Positions 25,672 to 33,479 of a DNA stretch of 64,000 bases are shown here, piece by piece. Every line of letters begins with the position of its first letter. The first letter of the stretch is position 1. A program made the translations under genes and the position numbers. This stretch comes from CAYUQT01 sp964596165 (GTDB lineage Bacteria; Planctomycetota; Phycisphaerae; UBA1845; JAFGLZ01): contig CAZQTW010000022.1 in the NCBI GenBank assembly GCA_964596165.1, positions 15,005 to 79,004 on the forward strand, written 5' to 3'. The notes under the pieces are model-generated. The model made no database searches. It was not told where the DNA came from and worked only from the letters and a program-made list of their open reading frames with translations.

Positions 25672-26336
25672 CCCACCTCGTCGGGCGGCAAAACCTCACC
25701 CAAGAGTGCATCTACTTCCTGTCGGCTCACGAGGGGTTCGCCGAATGCCGAATGAGGTCCGCTTGCCTTTGCGGATCGGCCGGCGATCGCTTGCTCCCGA
25801 GCCTTGCGGCCGCCCGGAGGCACTCGTTGGGGACGACCGGCCGCCGGTTGCCACGGCGTGGGAACCCGTGTGGAACGGTGTGCGTGTCCTCCCTTCGTCG
25901 GCGATCGACCGGCGTCCGCCGTACTTGCCTGTCGAACATCCGTCCCGGAAGACTCGGCCGGCCGATCTTGTGCCACGGCGGCCAACACGGCAGCGATGTG
26001 GTCGGCGGTAATCTCCGACTTGGCTCCGCAGGAAATCGCCCGTTGTTGGCGCTGTCCGTTCGCGGACCGCCCGTAGACGTAAACGGGGATGCTCGGCGCG
26101 TGAGCGGCGGCCAGCGTGAAGAACTCCAGCTCACTGGGCTCAAGCGAATCCAAGCACACGAGGACGGCCGAAATCGGCCTGTCCGCCGGCCGTACCAGGC
26201 ACGCCAAGGCGCCGTAGACCGTCTCGCAATGTTCGACCTCATACCCGGCCTGATCGACCGCCGAGTCGAAATCATCCGTTGTCTTCGACAGGCGCTCCGC
26301 TACATGGAGGACTACCGCTCGTGTGGAGGAATCCAT
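25668..26336 (-). CDS. Degenerate receiver protein with FliM-like C-terminal motif
   Basis: A 222-residue protein coupled (4-nt overlap) to the diguanylate cyclase. Residues 1-120 follow a receiver-like alternation of strands and helices (VVLHVAERL..., AVLVCLDSLEPSELEF, IPVYVYGRSA, AISCGAKSEIT). The metal-binding and phospho-acceptor residues are not conserved, and the usual KP pair is absent. Residues 125-195 are basic and low-complexity. The last 20 residues, with SRQEVDALLGEVL, resemble the SQ-E-IDALL peptide by which FliM binds CheY. The function is unknown, probably signalling with its cyclase partner. Confidence 0.7.
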   Translation of the reverse strand: MDSSTRAVVLHVAERLSKTTDDFDSAVDQAGYEVEHCETVYGALACLVRPADRPISAVLVCLDSLEPSELEFFTLAAAHAPSIPVYVYGRSANGQRQQRAISCGAKSEITADHIAAVLAAVAQDRPAESSGTDVRQASTADAGRSPTKGGHAHRSTRVPTPWQPAAGRPQRVPPGGRKAREQAIAGRSAKASGPHSAFGEPLVSRQEVDALLGEVLPPDEVG

Positions 26337-26397
26337 CGTAGGTCATACCCCTCGCGCTCACAGCCACTCCGAATCGGACGGCTGCTCCATCCCGTCG

Positions 26398-26427
26398 AGT
26401 CTATCACGTCCGTTCGTTCGTTGTCAA
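26398..26427 (-). promoter_or_regulatory. Promoter for the receiver/diguanylate cyclase operon
   Basis: On the minus strand a perfect TTGACA (26427-26422), 18-nt spacer and TAGACT (26403-26398, four of six). The leader would be about 55 nt. Confidence 0.45.
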
Positions 26428-26431
26428 ACAC

Positions 26432-26460
26432 TTGGCAAGGCCGGCCTCGTTTCATACCAT
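26432..26460 (+). promoter_or_regulatory. Promoter for the M20 peptidase/dacB operon
   Basis: TTGGCA (26432-26437), 17-nt spacer, TACCAT (26455-26460). The predicted start near 26467 lies downstream of the first in-frame ATG (26463), which argues for the later GTG start. Confidence 0.4.
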
Positions 26461-26510
26461 GAATGGTTTCCGACCCGAGCCGAACACGGGATCGGATCAA
26501 GGGGTGGGCC

Positions 26511-27680
26511 GTGAACAACGAACTCGCGAGGTTGATCGGTGCCATCGATCCCTCACGGATCGGCGCGCTGGCCTTGGAATGGGTGTCCGTTCCCAGCCCC
26601 ACGGGGCACACACGAGCGATCAGTGAACGGTTCGCCAACCACTACCGTCGCTTGGGGTTCGATGTCGAGAGCTTCTTCGATGTGCCTGACGCGCCCGGCG
26701 TTGCAGCCCGTCGGAATATGGGCAGCAAGGGTTTGACGTTGCAGTTGGACGGGCACATAGATCACATTCCGGTGGACCATGCGCCGCCGACGTTGGTCGA
26801 CGGCGTCATTCACGGTCGGGGTGCGTGTGATATGAAAGGGCCGTTGGCGGCACTGGCCGAGGCGGTCCGTGTGATCGTTGAATCCGGCCTCCGGCTGAAG
26901 GGTTCACTCTTGTGCACCACGCACGGAACGCACGAGGCTCCGTACGGTTACGGCGAGGGGCTGTCGGCCATGATCCGGCGTGGCGTGCACGGTGATGCCG
27001 TTCTGGTGGCGGAGGGTCCGAGCGACTACATCGCGCTCGCCGGACGCGGCTCCGCGATCTACGACCTCCGGATCACGCGGCCGGGAACCGTCGAACACGA
27101 GCTGAGGTGTCCCGCGGAAACACCGGCCTGGGCCGCCGTTCGCGCGGCTGCGGAGATCGAGCGCATGCGGGCGGAACTCGCCGCGGGACCCGTGCGACCC
27201 TATGTGGGCACCGAGAGTATCTTCCTTGGGCAGTTGCACGTGGGCGACTTTTACAACCGGGTTCCCACGGAGGCCTATCTTCAGGGCACGCGCCGCTTCT
27301 TCGCCACGCATCCTTCGTCGGAGGTTCGCCGTGAGCTGGACGAGCGGCTTCGCCCCGTGGTCGAGGGGGCGGGATGCTCGTTGGCGATGGGCTTCCAGTT
27401 GGTTCGTGAGGGGTTTGAGGTGTCGGCGGACGAACGGTTGGTCCATGCCCTTCGGCAGGCGATGACGGACGTCGACGGCCGTGAGCCCGAATACGGAGCC
27501 TTCGCGGCGGTGGGCGACGTCTCCCTCTTCGTCGCGGAGGCCGGCGTACCGGCCGTCTACGCCGGGGCCGATGATGCCACCGCTCACGCGGACCGCGAAT
27601 GCGTCTCCCTGGACAAACTGGTCCGAGCCGCTCGTGTCTACCTGTTGACAATCGTCAACTATCTTGGTTTGGAGGAATGA
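26511..27680 (+). CDS. M20 family metallopeptidase (ArgE/DapE-like)
   Basis: A 389-residue zinc-dependent amidohydrolase. Metal ligands are visible in LDGHIDHIP (His), GRGACDMKG (bridging Asp), THGTHEA (Glu) and DATAHADREC (last His). The insert used for dimerisation in this family lies between about residues 175 and 285. Members hydrolyse N-acyl amino acids or dipeptides, such as acetylornithine or succinyl-diaminopimelate; specificity cannot be read here. I chose the GTG at 26511, which follows AAGGGGTGG, because the only upstream ATG (26463) appears to precede the transcription start. The stop overlaps the dacB start by one base, so the pair is an operon. Confidence 0.86.
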   Translation: MNNELARLIGAIDPSRIGALALEWVSVPSPTGHTRAISERFANHYRRLGFDVESFFDVPDAPGVAARRNMGSKGLTLQLDGHIDHIPVDHAPPTLVDGVIHGRGACDMKGPLAALAEAVRVIVESGLRLKGSLLCTTHGTHEAPYGYGEGLSAMIRRGVHGDAVLVAEGPSDYIALAGRGSAIYDLRITRPGTVEHELRCPAETPAWAAVRAAAEIERMRAELAAGPVRPYVGTESIFLGQLHVGDFYNRVPTEAYLQGTRRFFATHPSSEVRRELDERLRPVVEGAGCSLAMGFQLVREGFEVSADERLVHALRQAMTDVDGREPEYGAFAAVGDVSLFVAEAGVPAVYAGADDATAHADRECVSLDKLVRAARVYLLTIVNYLGLEE

Positions 27681-29245
27681 TGACAAGCCGCGGGTTGCGG
27701 AATGCGCGGGGGTCCACCAGGCCCGAACCGGACGGACGGACGACCTGTCGCCGCAACGGCGTTCGTGCCGGCGCGTTTCCGCTATTCTTGCTTCTGCTGC
27801 CTCTGCTGTCCGGGCTTGAACGCTGCGCCGCGGCCGACGTGCAAAGCCGTCTGAATGCCGCTCTGGCGCGCGGGAAGAAAGAGGGCGCGACGGTCGGTGT
27901 TCGCGTGCTCGATCTGCCCCACGGCGAGGAGGTTTTCAGTTTCAACGCCGACCGTGCATTCACCCCCGCGAGCAACATGAAGCTGGTCACGACGGCGGCC
28001 GCAGTGGACTTGCTGGGATTGGACTTCACGTACAAGACGGTGCTGGCTCGGAAGGGCGACGACCTTCTGATTGTCGGCGCGGGCGATCCCGGTACGGGCG
28101 ACCCGAAGTTTGCCGACCAACGCAAGGAGTCGGTGACGGCGATGTTTCAGCGATGGGCAACGGCCCTGAAAGCCGCCGGAGTAACCGAGGTCCGCGGGGC
28201 CCTGTTGTTTGACGACTCCATTTTCGACGACGCGCGAATCAACCCGACCTGGAATACGGCCGAACTGGATACGTGGTACGCGGCTCCCGTCGGCGGCCTG
28301 AACTTCAACGACAACTGCATCGATCTTGTGGTTGAGCCGGCTCACAAGACCGGCGATCCGGTTGTCGTTACGATGATCCCCCCCACCCAAACGGTTCAGC
28401 TCATCAACACCTGTCGAAGCGGGGGTAACGGAACACCGCTGGTTCGACGCAAGCCGGGCGAGGATGTGCTGATCCTGACCGGCCAATGTTCGAAGAAACG
28501 AGGTGTTGCCCCCGTGGCGGTCCACGATCCGGGCAGGCTCTTTGCCGGGGCCTGTCGCGAGGCGTTGGCGGGCGCGGGCATCCGCATTGCCCAATCGATC
28601 AAGCGAACGCGCATCAGACAGGCCGACGGTTCCCTGCCTTCGGACTGGAAGATCATTGCCACGCATGAAACGTCGCTTGGAGACGTCATATCGCGGTGCA
28701 ACAAGAGCAGCCAGAACCTCTTCGCGGAGTGCATGCTCAAGACGCTCGGATACTATCACGGCCGCAGCCCAACGGACGCGGCGCCGGTGGGAAGCTGGAC
28801 GACAGGCCGGATCGCAATCCGCAAGTTTCTGATGAAGGCCGGTCTGCCGCCCTACGAGTGTGTGATTGACGATGGCAGCGGCCTCAGCCGCGACAACCGA
28901 TTGACTCCCACCCATCTGACCAACGTCCTTCACTACATGTACAATCACCCGGCCCGTGCACAGTTCATGCAGAGCTTGGCCGTCAGCGGCCGAGAGGGGA
29001 CGGTCAAGGGGCGAATGAAGGATATTTCCGGACAAGTCTATGCCAAAACCGGATATGTCAGCGGGGCCAGGGCCCTTAGCGGCTACGTATCCGATCGCAA
29101 CGGGAAGAACTGGGCGTGTTTCTCGATTCTGTTCAACGGTGTGAAAGGAGGCACCGCATCGTGCGCCGCCATCCAGGATGACATGGTTCGAATCGTCGCG
29201 CAATGGTTGGAGGGCAAATCGCCGGCAACGAAGAACTCGAAGTGA
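27680..29245 (+). CDS. dacB: D-alanyl-D-alanine carboxypeptidase/endopeptidase (PBP4, S13)
   Basis: A 521-residue exported peptidoglycan hydrolase of peptidase family S13. A hydrophobic signal (AFPLFLLLLPLLSGL) comes after an unusually long, arginine-rich N-terminus. The catalytic motifs are SNMK (Ser-x-x-Lys, in FTPASNMKLVTT), the SxN triad in KSSQNLF, and KTG in YAKTGYVSG. It trims or opens peptide cross-links in the periplasm. GGAGG at 27671-27675 fits the second of two adjacent ATGs (27680) by spacing. Pairing with an M20 peptidase suggests peptide recycling, but that is inference. An imperfect hairpin with no U-run lies at about 29320-29354, between this gene and the tRNA. Confidence 0.9.
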   Translation: MTSRGLRNARGSTRPEPDGRTTCRRNGVRAGAFPLFLLLLPLLSGLERCAAADVQSRLNAALARGKKEGATVGVRVLDLPHGEEVFSFNADRAFTPASNMKLVTTAAAVDLLGLDFTYKTVLARKGDDLLIVGAGDPGTGDPKFADQRKESVTAMFQRWATALKAAGVTEVRGALLFDDSIFDDARINPTWNTAELDTWYAAPVGGLNFNDNCIDLVVEPAHKTGDPVVVTMIPPTQTVQLINTCRSGGNGTPLVRRKPGEDVLILTGQCSKKRGVAPVAVHDPGRLFAGACREALAGAGIRIAQSIKRTRIRQADGSLPSDWKIIATHETSLGDVISRCNKSSQNLFAECMLKTLGYYHGRSPTDAAPVGSWTTGRIAIRKFLMKAGLPPYECVIDDGSGLSRDNRLTPTHLTNVLHYMYNHPARAQFMQSLAVSGREGTVKGRMKDISGQVYAKTGYVSGARALSGYVSDRNGKNWACFSILFNGVKGGTASCAAIQDDMVRIVAQWLEGKSPATKNSK

Positions 29246-29404
29246 CTCATTCCCATCTGTCCGGGAGACAGTTGCGAACGAGGCTGTTGATTCGTAGGAT
29301 ATAACGCCGGTGGCAAGAATAGCCGATCATCCTAGGACTCCTTCTAGGGGATCGGTATGCCAGAACACCAGTCGTGTCCTCGTGTCGTACGTGAGGTACG
29401 GTGT

Positions 29405-29476
29405 GCCGACGTAGCTCAACGGTAGAGCACGGCTTTCGTAAAGCCGGGGTTGTGGGTTCAAATCCCACCGTCGGCT
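29405..29476 (+). tRNA. tRNA-Thr, anticodon CGU
   Basis: A 72-nt cloverleaf. The acceptor stem GCCGACG (29405-29411) pairs with CGTCGGC (29469-29475) and discriminator T. The D-arm is GCTC/GAGC. The anticodon stem CGGCT/AGCCG encloses TTCGTAA with anticodon CGT (29437-29439). The T-arm is GTGGG-TTCAAAT-CCCAC. The 3' CCA is not encoded. It reads ACG threonine codons. Confidence 0.93.
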
Positions 29477-29552
29477 GTGGTCAAGCAATTCACTATGGAG
29501 CGCGGTTATCGGTCTCCGGATCGAGAGCGCCATCGTGCGTCGGGTGAACGAC

Positions 29553-30110
29553 ATGAGCGACGACACAAACAAGCCGCTTGAAGAGAATCAAGACATCGTT
29601 GCCGACCAAGCTCCCGCCGATGTGGATCAGCGATACGCACCGGTTCCGGCCAAAGGCCGAAGCCAGGCGATACTTGTGTATGCGGGTATTGTATGTCTGA
29701 TTGTCGGTGCGGTTGCTGGATGGCAGGTTTCCAAGCGGAAGCAGACCCTGATTTCCGTTGTTCGCTTTTTCCAATCCGACCCGCAGAATCGTGAGAAGTA
29801 TCCTCAAGCTCTGAACGAATGGGTTGGCGAACTCCGCGGCAAGGGGGGGCCCTACTGCAAGGCCATCGCGGATCTGATTACATCCGAACAGGTGCCTGAT
29901 CTTCTCAGGGAGAAGAACATAAGGAATTTCGACGACATGCTCAATGCCGTTGGTGAAGGCGGCGAGTTGGCCTCGGTTTGCGAGGGTGAGATGACCAACC
30001 AACTGAACTATGCCGCCTGGGCACTTGCATTAGGGGGGATCGGGCTGATAGGACTCGATATCCTGCGCGACCGCCAAGCGAAGGCGGCAAGGAAGAGAAC
30101 GACGGGCTAG
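29553..30110 (+). CDS. Two-helix membrane protein of unknown function
   Basis: A 185-residue protein from the ATG at 29553 (MSDDTNKP); a GTG at 29535 would add six residues. An acidic, Pro-rich N-terminus precedes a transmembrane helix (ILVYAGIVCLIVGAVAGW, residues about 40-57). A soluble stretch of about 100 residues follows, then a second helix near the C-terminus (WALALGGIGLIGLDIL) and a basic tail. This suggests a protein with the loop outside and both ends in the cytoplasm. No family is recognised, and its neighbours give no clue. Confidence 0.7.
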   Translation: MSDDTNKPLEENQDIVADQAPADVDQRYAPVPAKGRSQAILVYAGIVCLIVGAVAGWQVSKRKQTLISVVRFFQSDPQNREKYPQALNEWVGELRGKGGPYCKAIADLITSEQVPDLLREKNIRNFDDMLNAVGEGGELASVCEGEMTNQLNYAAWALALGGIGLIGLDILRDRQAKAARKRTTG

Positions 30111-30227
30111 TGGTTGGTCCTTGGCCGCTATCCCGGCAGGGCACGCGTCCGAATACCGCCCCCCGTCCCAACGCGGTTGGCTTTGGGGGCGCCGTCCCCG
30201 TTCCCAAAGGCGCATCTCCACTCCAGA

Positions 30228-31808
30228 CTATTTCGCGTGTCGGATCGTGATGCGACGCTCGACACTCTCGCCGACAGGCACTACGGACACATACCCGCTG
30301 CTTCCCTCCCGGCCAATCGGTTCAAGGCTATGCCCCTTTCCGGCCGGCGTCAGTTCCGCAACGAAACCATTAGGGTACGCTTGTGACGGGACATAGATCT
30401 GCGAAGGCGTCTTGATCTGAGGCTCCTCAGTCCACCGACATTCGAATGTGCCCGTCGCCGGGTCCAGGCGATAGCTCACGAGTCTGCCTGCCACGGCCCG
30501 TGGGTAAGGCCTTCGAAGCATCTCGAAACACCGGTGTCTCTCGATGTGCCTGTCGGCGTACCAGTAGGTGTTGCCGGCCAGCGTGTCTTCCATGGCGCGA
30601 ACCATGGCACGGGCCGCCGGCTTGAACCCGTCTTTGTTTGGAAACGCGCCCCATTCGCCGATCAGCATGGGCATCTTCAAACGTCGTGCGGCCGTCTGCA
30701 ATCGCCCCATGATGAACTGAATGCGTCCCTCGTCTGCCGAGCCGACGTCGGACATGTCGGTCACGATGTCATAGGCGTGAGGGGCAAACGCCTGAAGCGG
30801 GTCCGGTGTTCCATCCGGCCCCACTACGGGCTCGAGGCCGCTGGTGACACCGCTGTTGGCCGAGGCGCTGGGTTCGATGAAAAGGATGTGTCGCTTGTCA
30901 ACCCGGCGGATCGCATTCGCCACTCGCTGGTACATCGGGCCAAGCTTCGTCCGCTCGAACTGCTGAAAGACCGGCTCGGCGGATTGGGTGACGGACCGAT
31001 AGGCGTCCACATCGCTGAGCCTTTCGTAAAGCTGCGGGCGTCGCTTGGGATCGGCGAGCATCTGGACGAATCCAATCGCGGCAGTAGCACCGCCTTCCGC
31101 CCCGAAAACCTCCATCAGCTTTCGGTTGATCATCGCCTGAGCCACCAGTATCCCCGACCCGATGAACGGTTCATTGAGAAGGTCGTAGCCGATGACGGCC
31201 GGTTCATCGGCAAAACGCTTGGCAACATGTCCCCAGGCCAACGCAAAACGATCCTGGATCCCCACGCCGTCGGGTCCGGGCTTGTTCGCCCAGAAGTTGT
31301 CGAAGGCCGTCTGGATCTTCGGGCTGACGAGGTATCCGTCGCTCCACACCACGCCCAAGCGACGATCGGGCCGGCCTTCGTCGAGTGTCGCCCAGGCCGG
31401 CGCGCCGTCCCCGCCGGAACATCCTTCACCCCAGAGATCCTGATGCATATCGATCAGGACATAGAGGTCGTTCGCTTTGGCCCACGCGACGCGTTCGTCG
31501 ATGCGTCGAAGGTAGTCCTCATCATAGGTGCCGCAGTTGGGCTCGATCGCCGCCCAGATGACGAGCAGGCGGACACAGTTGAAGCCCCATTGTCGCATCC
31601 GGGCGAAATCCTCACGCGTATGCGAACTCATGTAGTTGGTGGATTTGTGCTTTCCTCCCACGTTGATGCCGTGGGGGACGAACTGCCGTCCGGCGGAATC
31701 AATGAACCGACCGTCCCGGACCGTTATGAATCCGTCGGCCCCCGACATGGGCACGGCAAGAAGGGACAAGACGACAGCCGCGGGCATCGTCCATGTGTAG
31801 CGTTGCAT
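30228..31808 (-). CDS. Secreted GH5-type glycoside hydrolase (endoglycoceramidase-like)
   Basis: A 526-residue exported (beta/alpha)8 enzyme. The signal peptide includes TMPAAVVLSLLAVPMSGA. Clan GH-A features follow: FVPHGINVGG, FNCVRLLVIWAAIEP, VLIDMHQDLWGE, the acid/base glutamate in YDLLNEPF and the nucleophile glutamate in LIGEWGAF. The DMHQD-LNEPF-GEWG set resembles endoglycosylceramidase-type GH5 enzymes more than classical cellulases. A beta-sandwich-like C-terminus follows (about residues 430-526). The ATG at 31808 is preceded by GGGGAGG and begins the signal peptide. Substrate is inferred from pattern only. Confidence 0.85.
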   Translation of the reverse strand: MQRYTWTMPAAVVLSLLAVPMSGADGFITVRDGRFIDSAGRQFVPHGINVGGKHKSTNYMSSHTREDFARMRQWGFNCVRLLVIWAAIEPNCGTYDEDYLRRIDERVAWAKANDLYVLIDMHQDLWGEGCSGGDGAPAWATLDEGRPDRRLGVVWSDGYLVSPKIQTAFDNFWANKPGPDGVGIQDRFALAWGHVAKRFADEPAVIGYDLLNEPFIGSGILVAQAMINRKLMEVFGAEGGATAAIGFVQMLADPKRRPQLYERLSDVDAYRSVTQSAEPVFQQFERTKLGPMYQRVANAIRRVDKRHILFIEPSASANSGVTSGLEPVVGPDGTPDPLQAFAPHAYDIVTDMSDVGSADEGRIQFIMGRLQTAARRLKMPMLIGEWGAFPNKDGFKPAARAMVRAMEDTLAGNTYWYADRHIERHRCFEMLRRPYPRAVAGRLVSYRLDPATGTFECRWTEEPQIKTPSQIYVPSQAYPNGFVAELTPAGKGHSLEPIGREGSSGYVSVVPVGESVERRITIRHAK

Positions 31809-31879
31809 GGCGCAGGCCTCCCCATCATACGTGCGATGTGTCGCACTTCGACAAGCTGTCGTTGATGAAACGCTCCACG

Positions 31880-32971
31880 TCACATCGGCTGAACGGCCTC
31901 GACGCCCGTCCGGATCTGTTCCGGCGTCACATCGGCGACCGTGACCACCCGGCCGACGGCGATCGGAAGGACAAACCGCAGGCGACCACCAACGGCCTTC
32001 TTGTCCTTCTTGATGAACGCCATCATCGCATCGTAGTCGAGGGGCTGTCCCATGCGGACCGGCAATCCCAGGTCCAGCAGGAGCTGACAGAGGCGCTGTG
32101 CATCCGACCTCCGCAACATTCCTCGTGCTACCGCGATTTCGGAGGCGGCAACCATGCCGACCGACACGCACTCCCCGTGCCGAAGAGAGTACCGTTGATC
32201 GGATTCGATGGCGTGGCCGATCGTGTGCCCGAAGTTCAGGATGGCCCGCAGGTCCGATTCTCGCTCATCGGCCGCGACGACTTCCGCCTTGATCCGGCAG
32301 TTCCGCTCGATGAGCTCCGCAAGCACGAGCGGATCGCGGTCGAGGATGCCGTCCCGGTGCGTTTCGTGCCATTCGAAGAGGTCGGCATCGCGAATCATGC
32401 CATGCTTGACGCTTTCAGCAAGGCCGGCTCGCAGGTCGCGCATTTCAAGTGACTTGAGGGTTTGGGTGTCGATCAACACCATTCGAGGTTGGTGAAACGC
32501 GCCGATCAGATTCTTGCCGGCCGGGTGATTCACGGCCGTCTTCCCTCCGACGGCGGCGTCGACGTCCGCTTCCAAGGTAGTCGGGACCTGGACGAACGGG
32601 ATGCCCCGCAGCCACGTAGCGGCCACAAACCCCGTCAGATCGCCCACGACGCCACCACCGAGTGCCACCAAGGGCGAATCGCGGCCGATGTCGCCTCGTG
32701 CCAATTCGCCGTACACCTTGGCGGCGGTGTCGAGCGACTTGCTGTGCTCGCCCGGCTTGACGACGATCAGGCACGTCCGATAGCCGGCTCGAGTGATTGA
32801 GGTCATGACTCGCTCGGCGTATCGCGTCGCCACGTTCTCATCGCTTACGACCGCTGCCGTTGGTGCTGGACAGCAGTCCGATAGTCTGGCCCCAAGGGAA
32901 TCCAGGAGATCCGGGCCGATGTAAATCGGGTAAGACCGTTCGCCCAATTCGACCTGTACGGTTCGCGTCAA
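31880..32971 (-). CDS. aroB: 3-dehydroquinate synthase
   Basis: A 363-residue enzyme of the shikimate pathway that converts DAHP to 3-dehydroquinate using NAD and a divalent metal. Signatures are the nucleotide-binding LGGGVVGDLTGFVAA, VPTTLEADVDAAVGGKTAVN, GKNLIGAFHQP, and the metal-binding RAILNFGHTIGHAIE. Length matches the family. It starts at the ATG at 32971 and ends 71 nt before the GH5 gene on the same strand. With pheA elsewhere in the window, it supports aromatic amino acid synthesis. Confidence 0.96.
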   Translation of the reverse strand: MTRTVQVELGERSYPIYIGPDLLDSLGARLSDCCPAPTAAVVSDENVATRYAERVMTSITRAGYRTCLIVVKPGEHSKSLDTAAKVYGELARGDIGRDSPLVALGGGVVGDLTGFVAATWLRGIPFVQVPTTLEADVDAAVGGKTAVNHPAGKNLIGAFHQPRMVLIDTQTLKSLEMRDLRAGLAESVKHGMIRDADLFEWHETHRDGILDRDPLVLAELIERNCRIKAEVVAADERESDLRAILNFGHTIGHAIESDQRYSLRHGECVSVGMVAASEIAVARGMLRRSDAQRLCQLLLDLGLPVRMGQPLDYDAMMAFIKKDKKAVGGRLRFVLPIAVGRVVTVADVTPEQIRTGVEAVQPM

Positions 32972-33442
32972 CGTCGTTTGCTCCCGTTGGGGGGATACTC
33001 AACCGGCAGGGCGCCGCACCAACTGCGAAGTGCCGCGCCCTGCCCAGTTATCCTCCCCTTGTCCCTAACACCGCCCATCCGCCCCAACGCGTGTTGAACG
33101 AAACGAGAGGCCTGAAGCAGATGTATCGGACGTACTTCCTTTGGACCACAAGCGGATGCAAACGGAGCGGTTCTGTCTTTGTGAATGGCCCCGCAAATGG
33201 CCGCTGTCTTGCTGGAAACGCCAATGTTTGCACACTTAAGTGTCGTGATCATCGACGGCAAGTCGTTGTACTTGCGGATCTTATGAGACGTTAAACAAGA
33301 AGCTACAGCCGCTACGCCGAGCCTTCTACAGAGTGAGACGGTGTCCGTTGAATCACATAAACGCTTATTAAGAAACATTTTATGACTGATGAAGTCGTCC
33401 GTTCAAAGGTCCTTGTGCATCCCTGCGACGATTTCCAAGTGC
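32972..33442. other. Divergent region without a recognisable gene
   Basis: About 470 nt between aroB and the folC promoter. Several short frames cross it, but none has a good ribosome-binding site or a recognisable family. From about 33230 to 33400 it is noticeably less GC-rich than the rest of the window. A small RNA cannot be excluded, but nothing specific was seen. Confidence 0.4.
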
Positions 33443-33471
33443 TTGACTGTACGAAGCTAAGCCATTACAAT
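33443..33471 (+). promoter_or_regulatory. Promoter for folC, apparently leaderless
   Basis: TTGACT (33443-33448), 17-nt spacer, TACAAT (33466-33471). The ATG is at 33480, so transcription would begin at or within 2 nt of the start codon. Confidence 0.6.
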
Positions 33472-33479
33472 ACCGTTCT

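Noticed and set aside
32968..33378. 136-codon minus-strand frame upstream of aroB
   Set aside because: It overlaps the aroB start, has no ribosome-binding site and its peptide shows no recognisable features.
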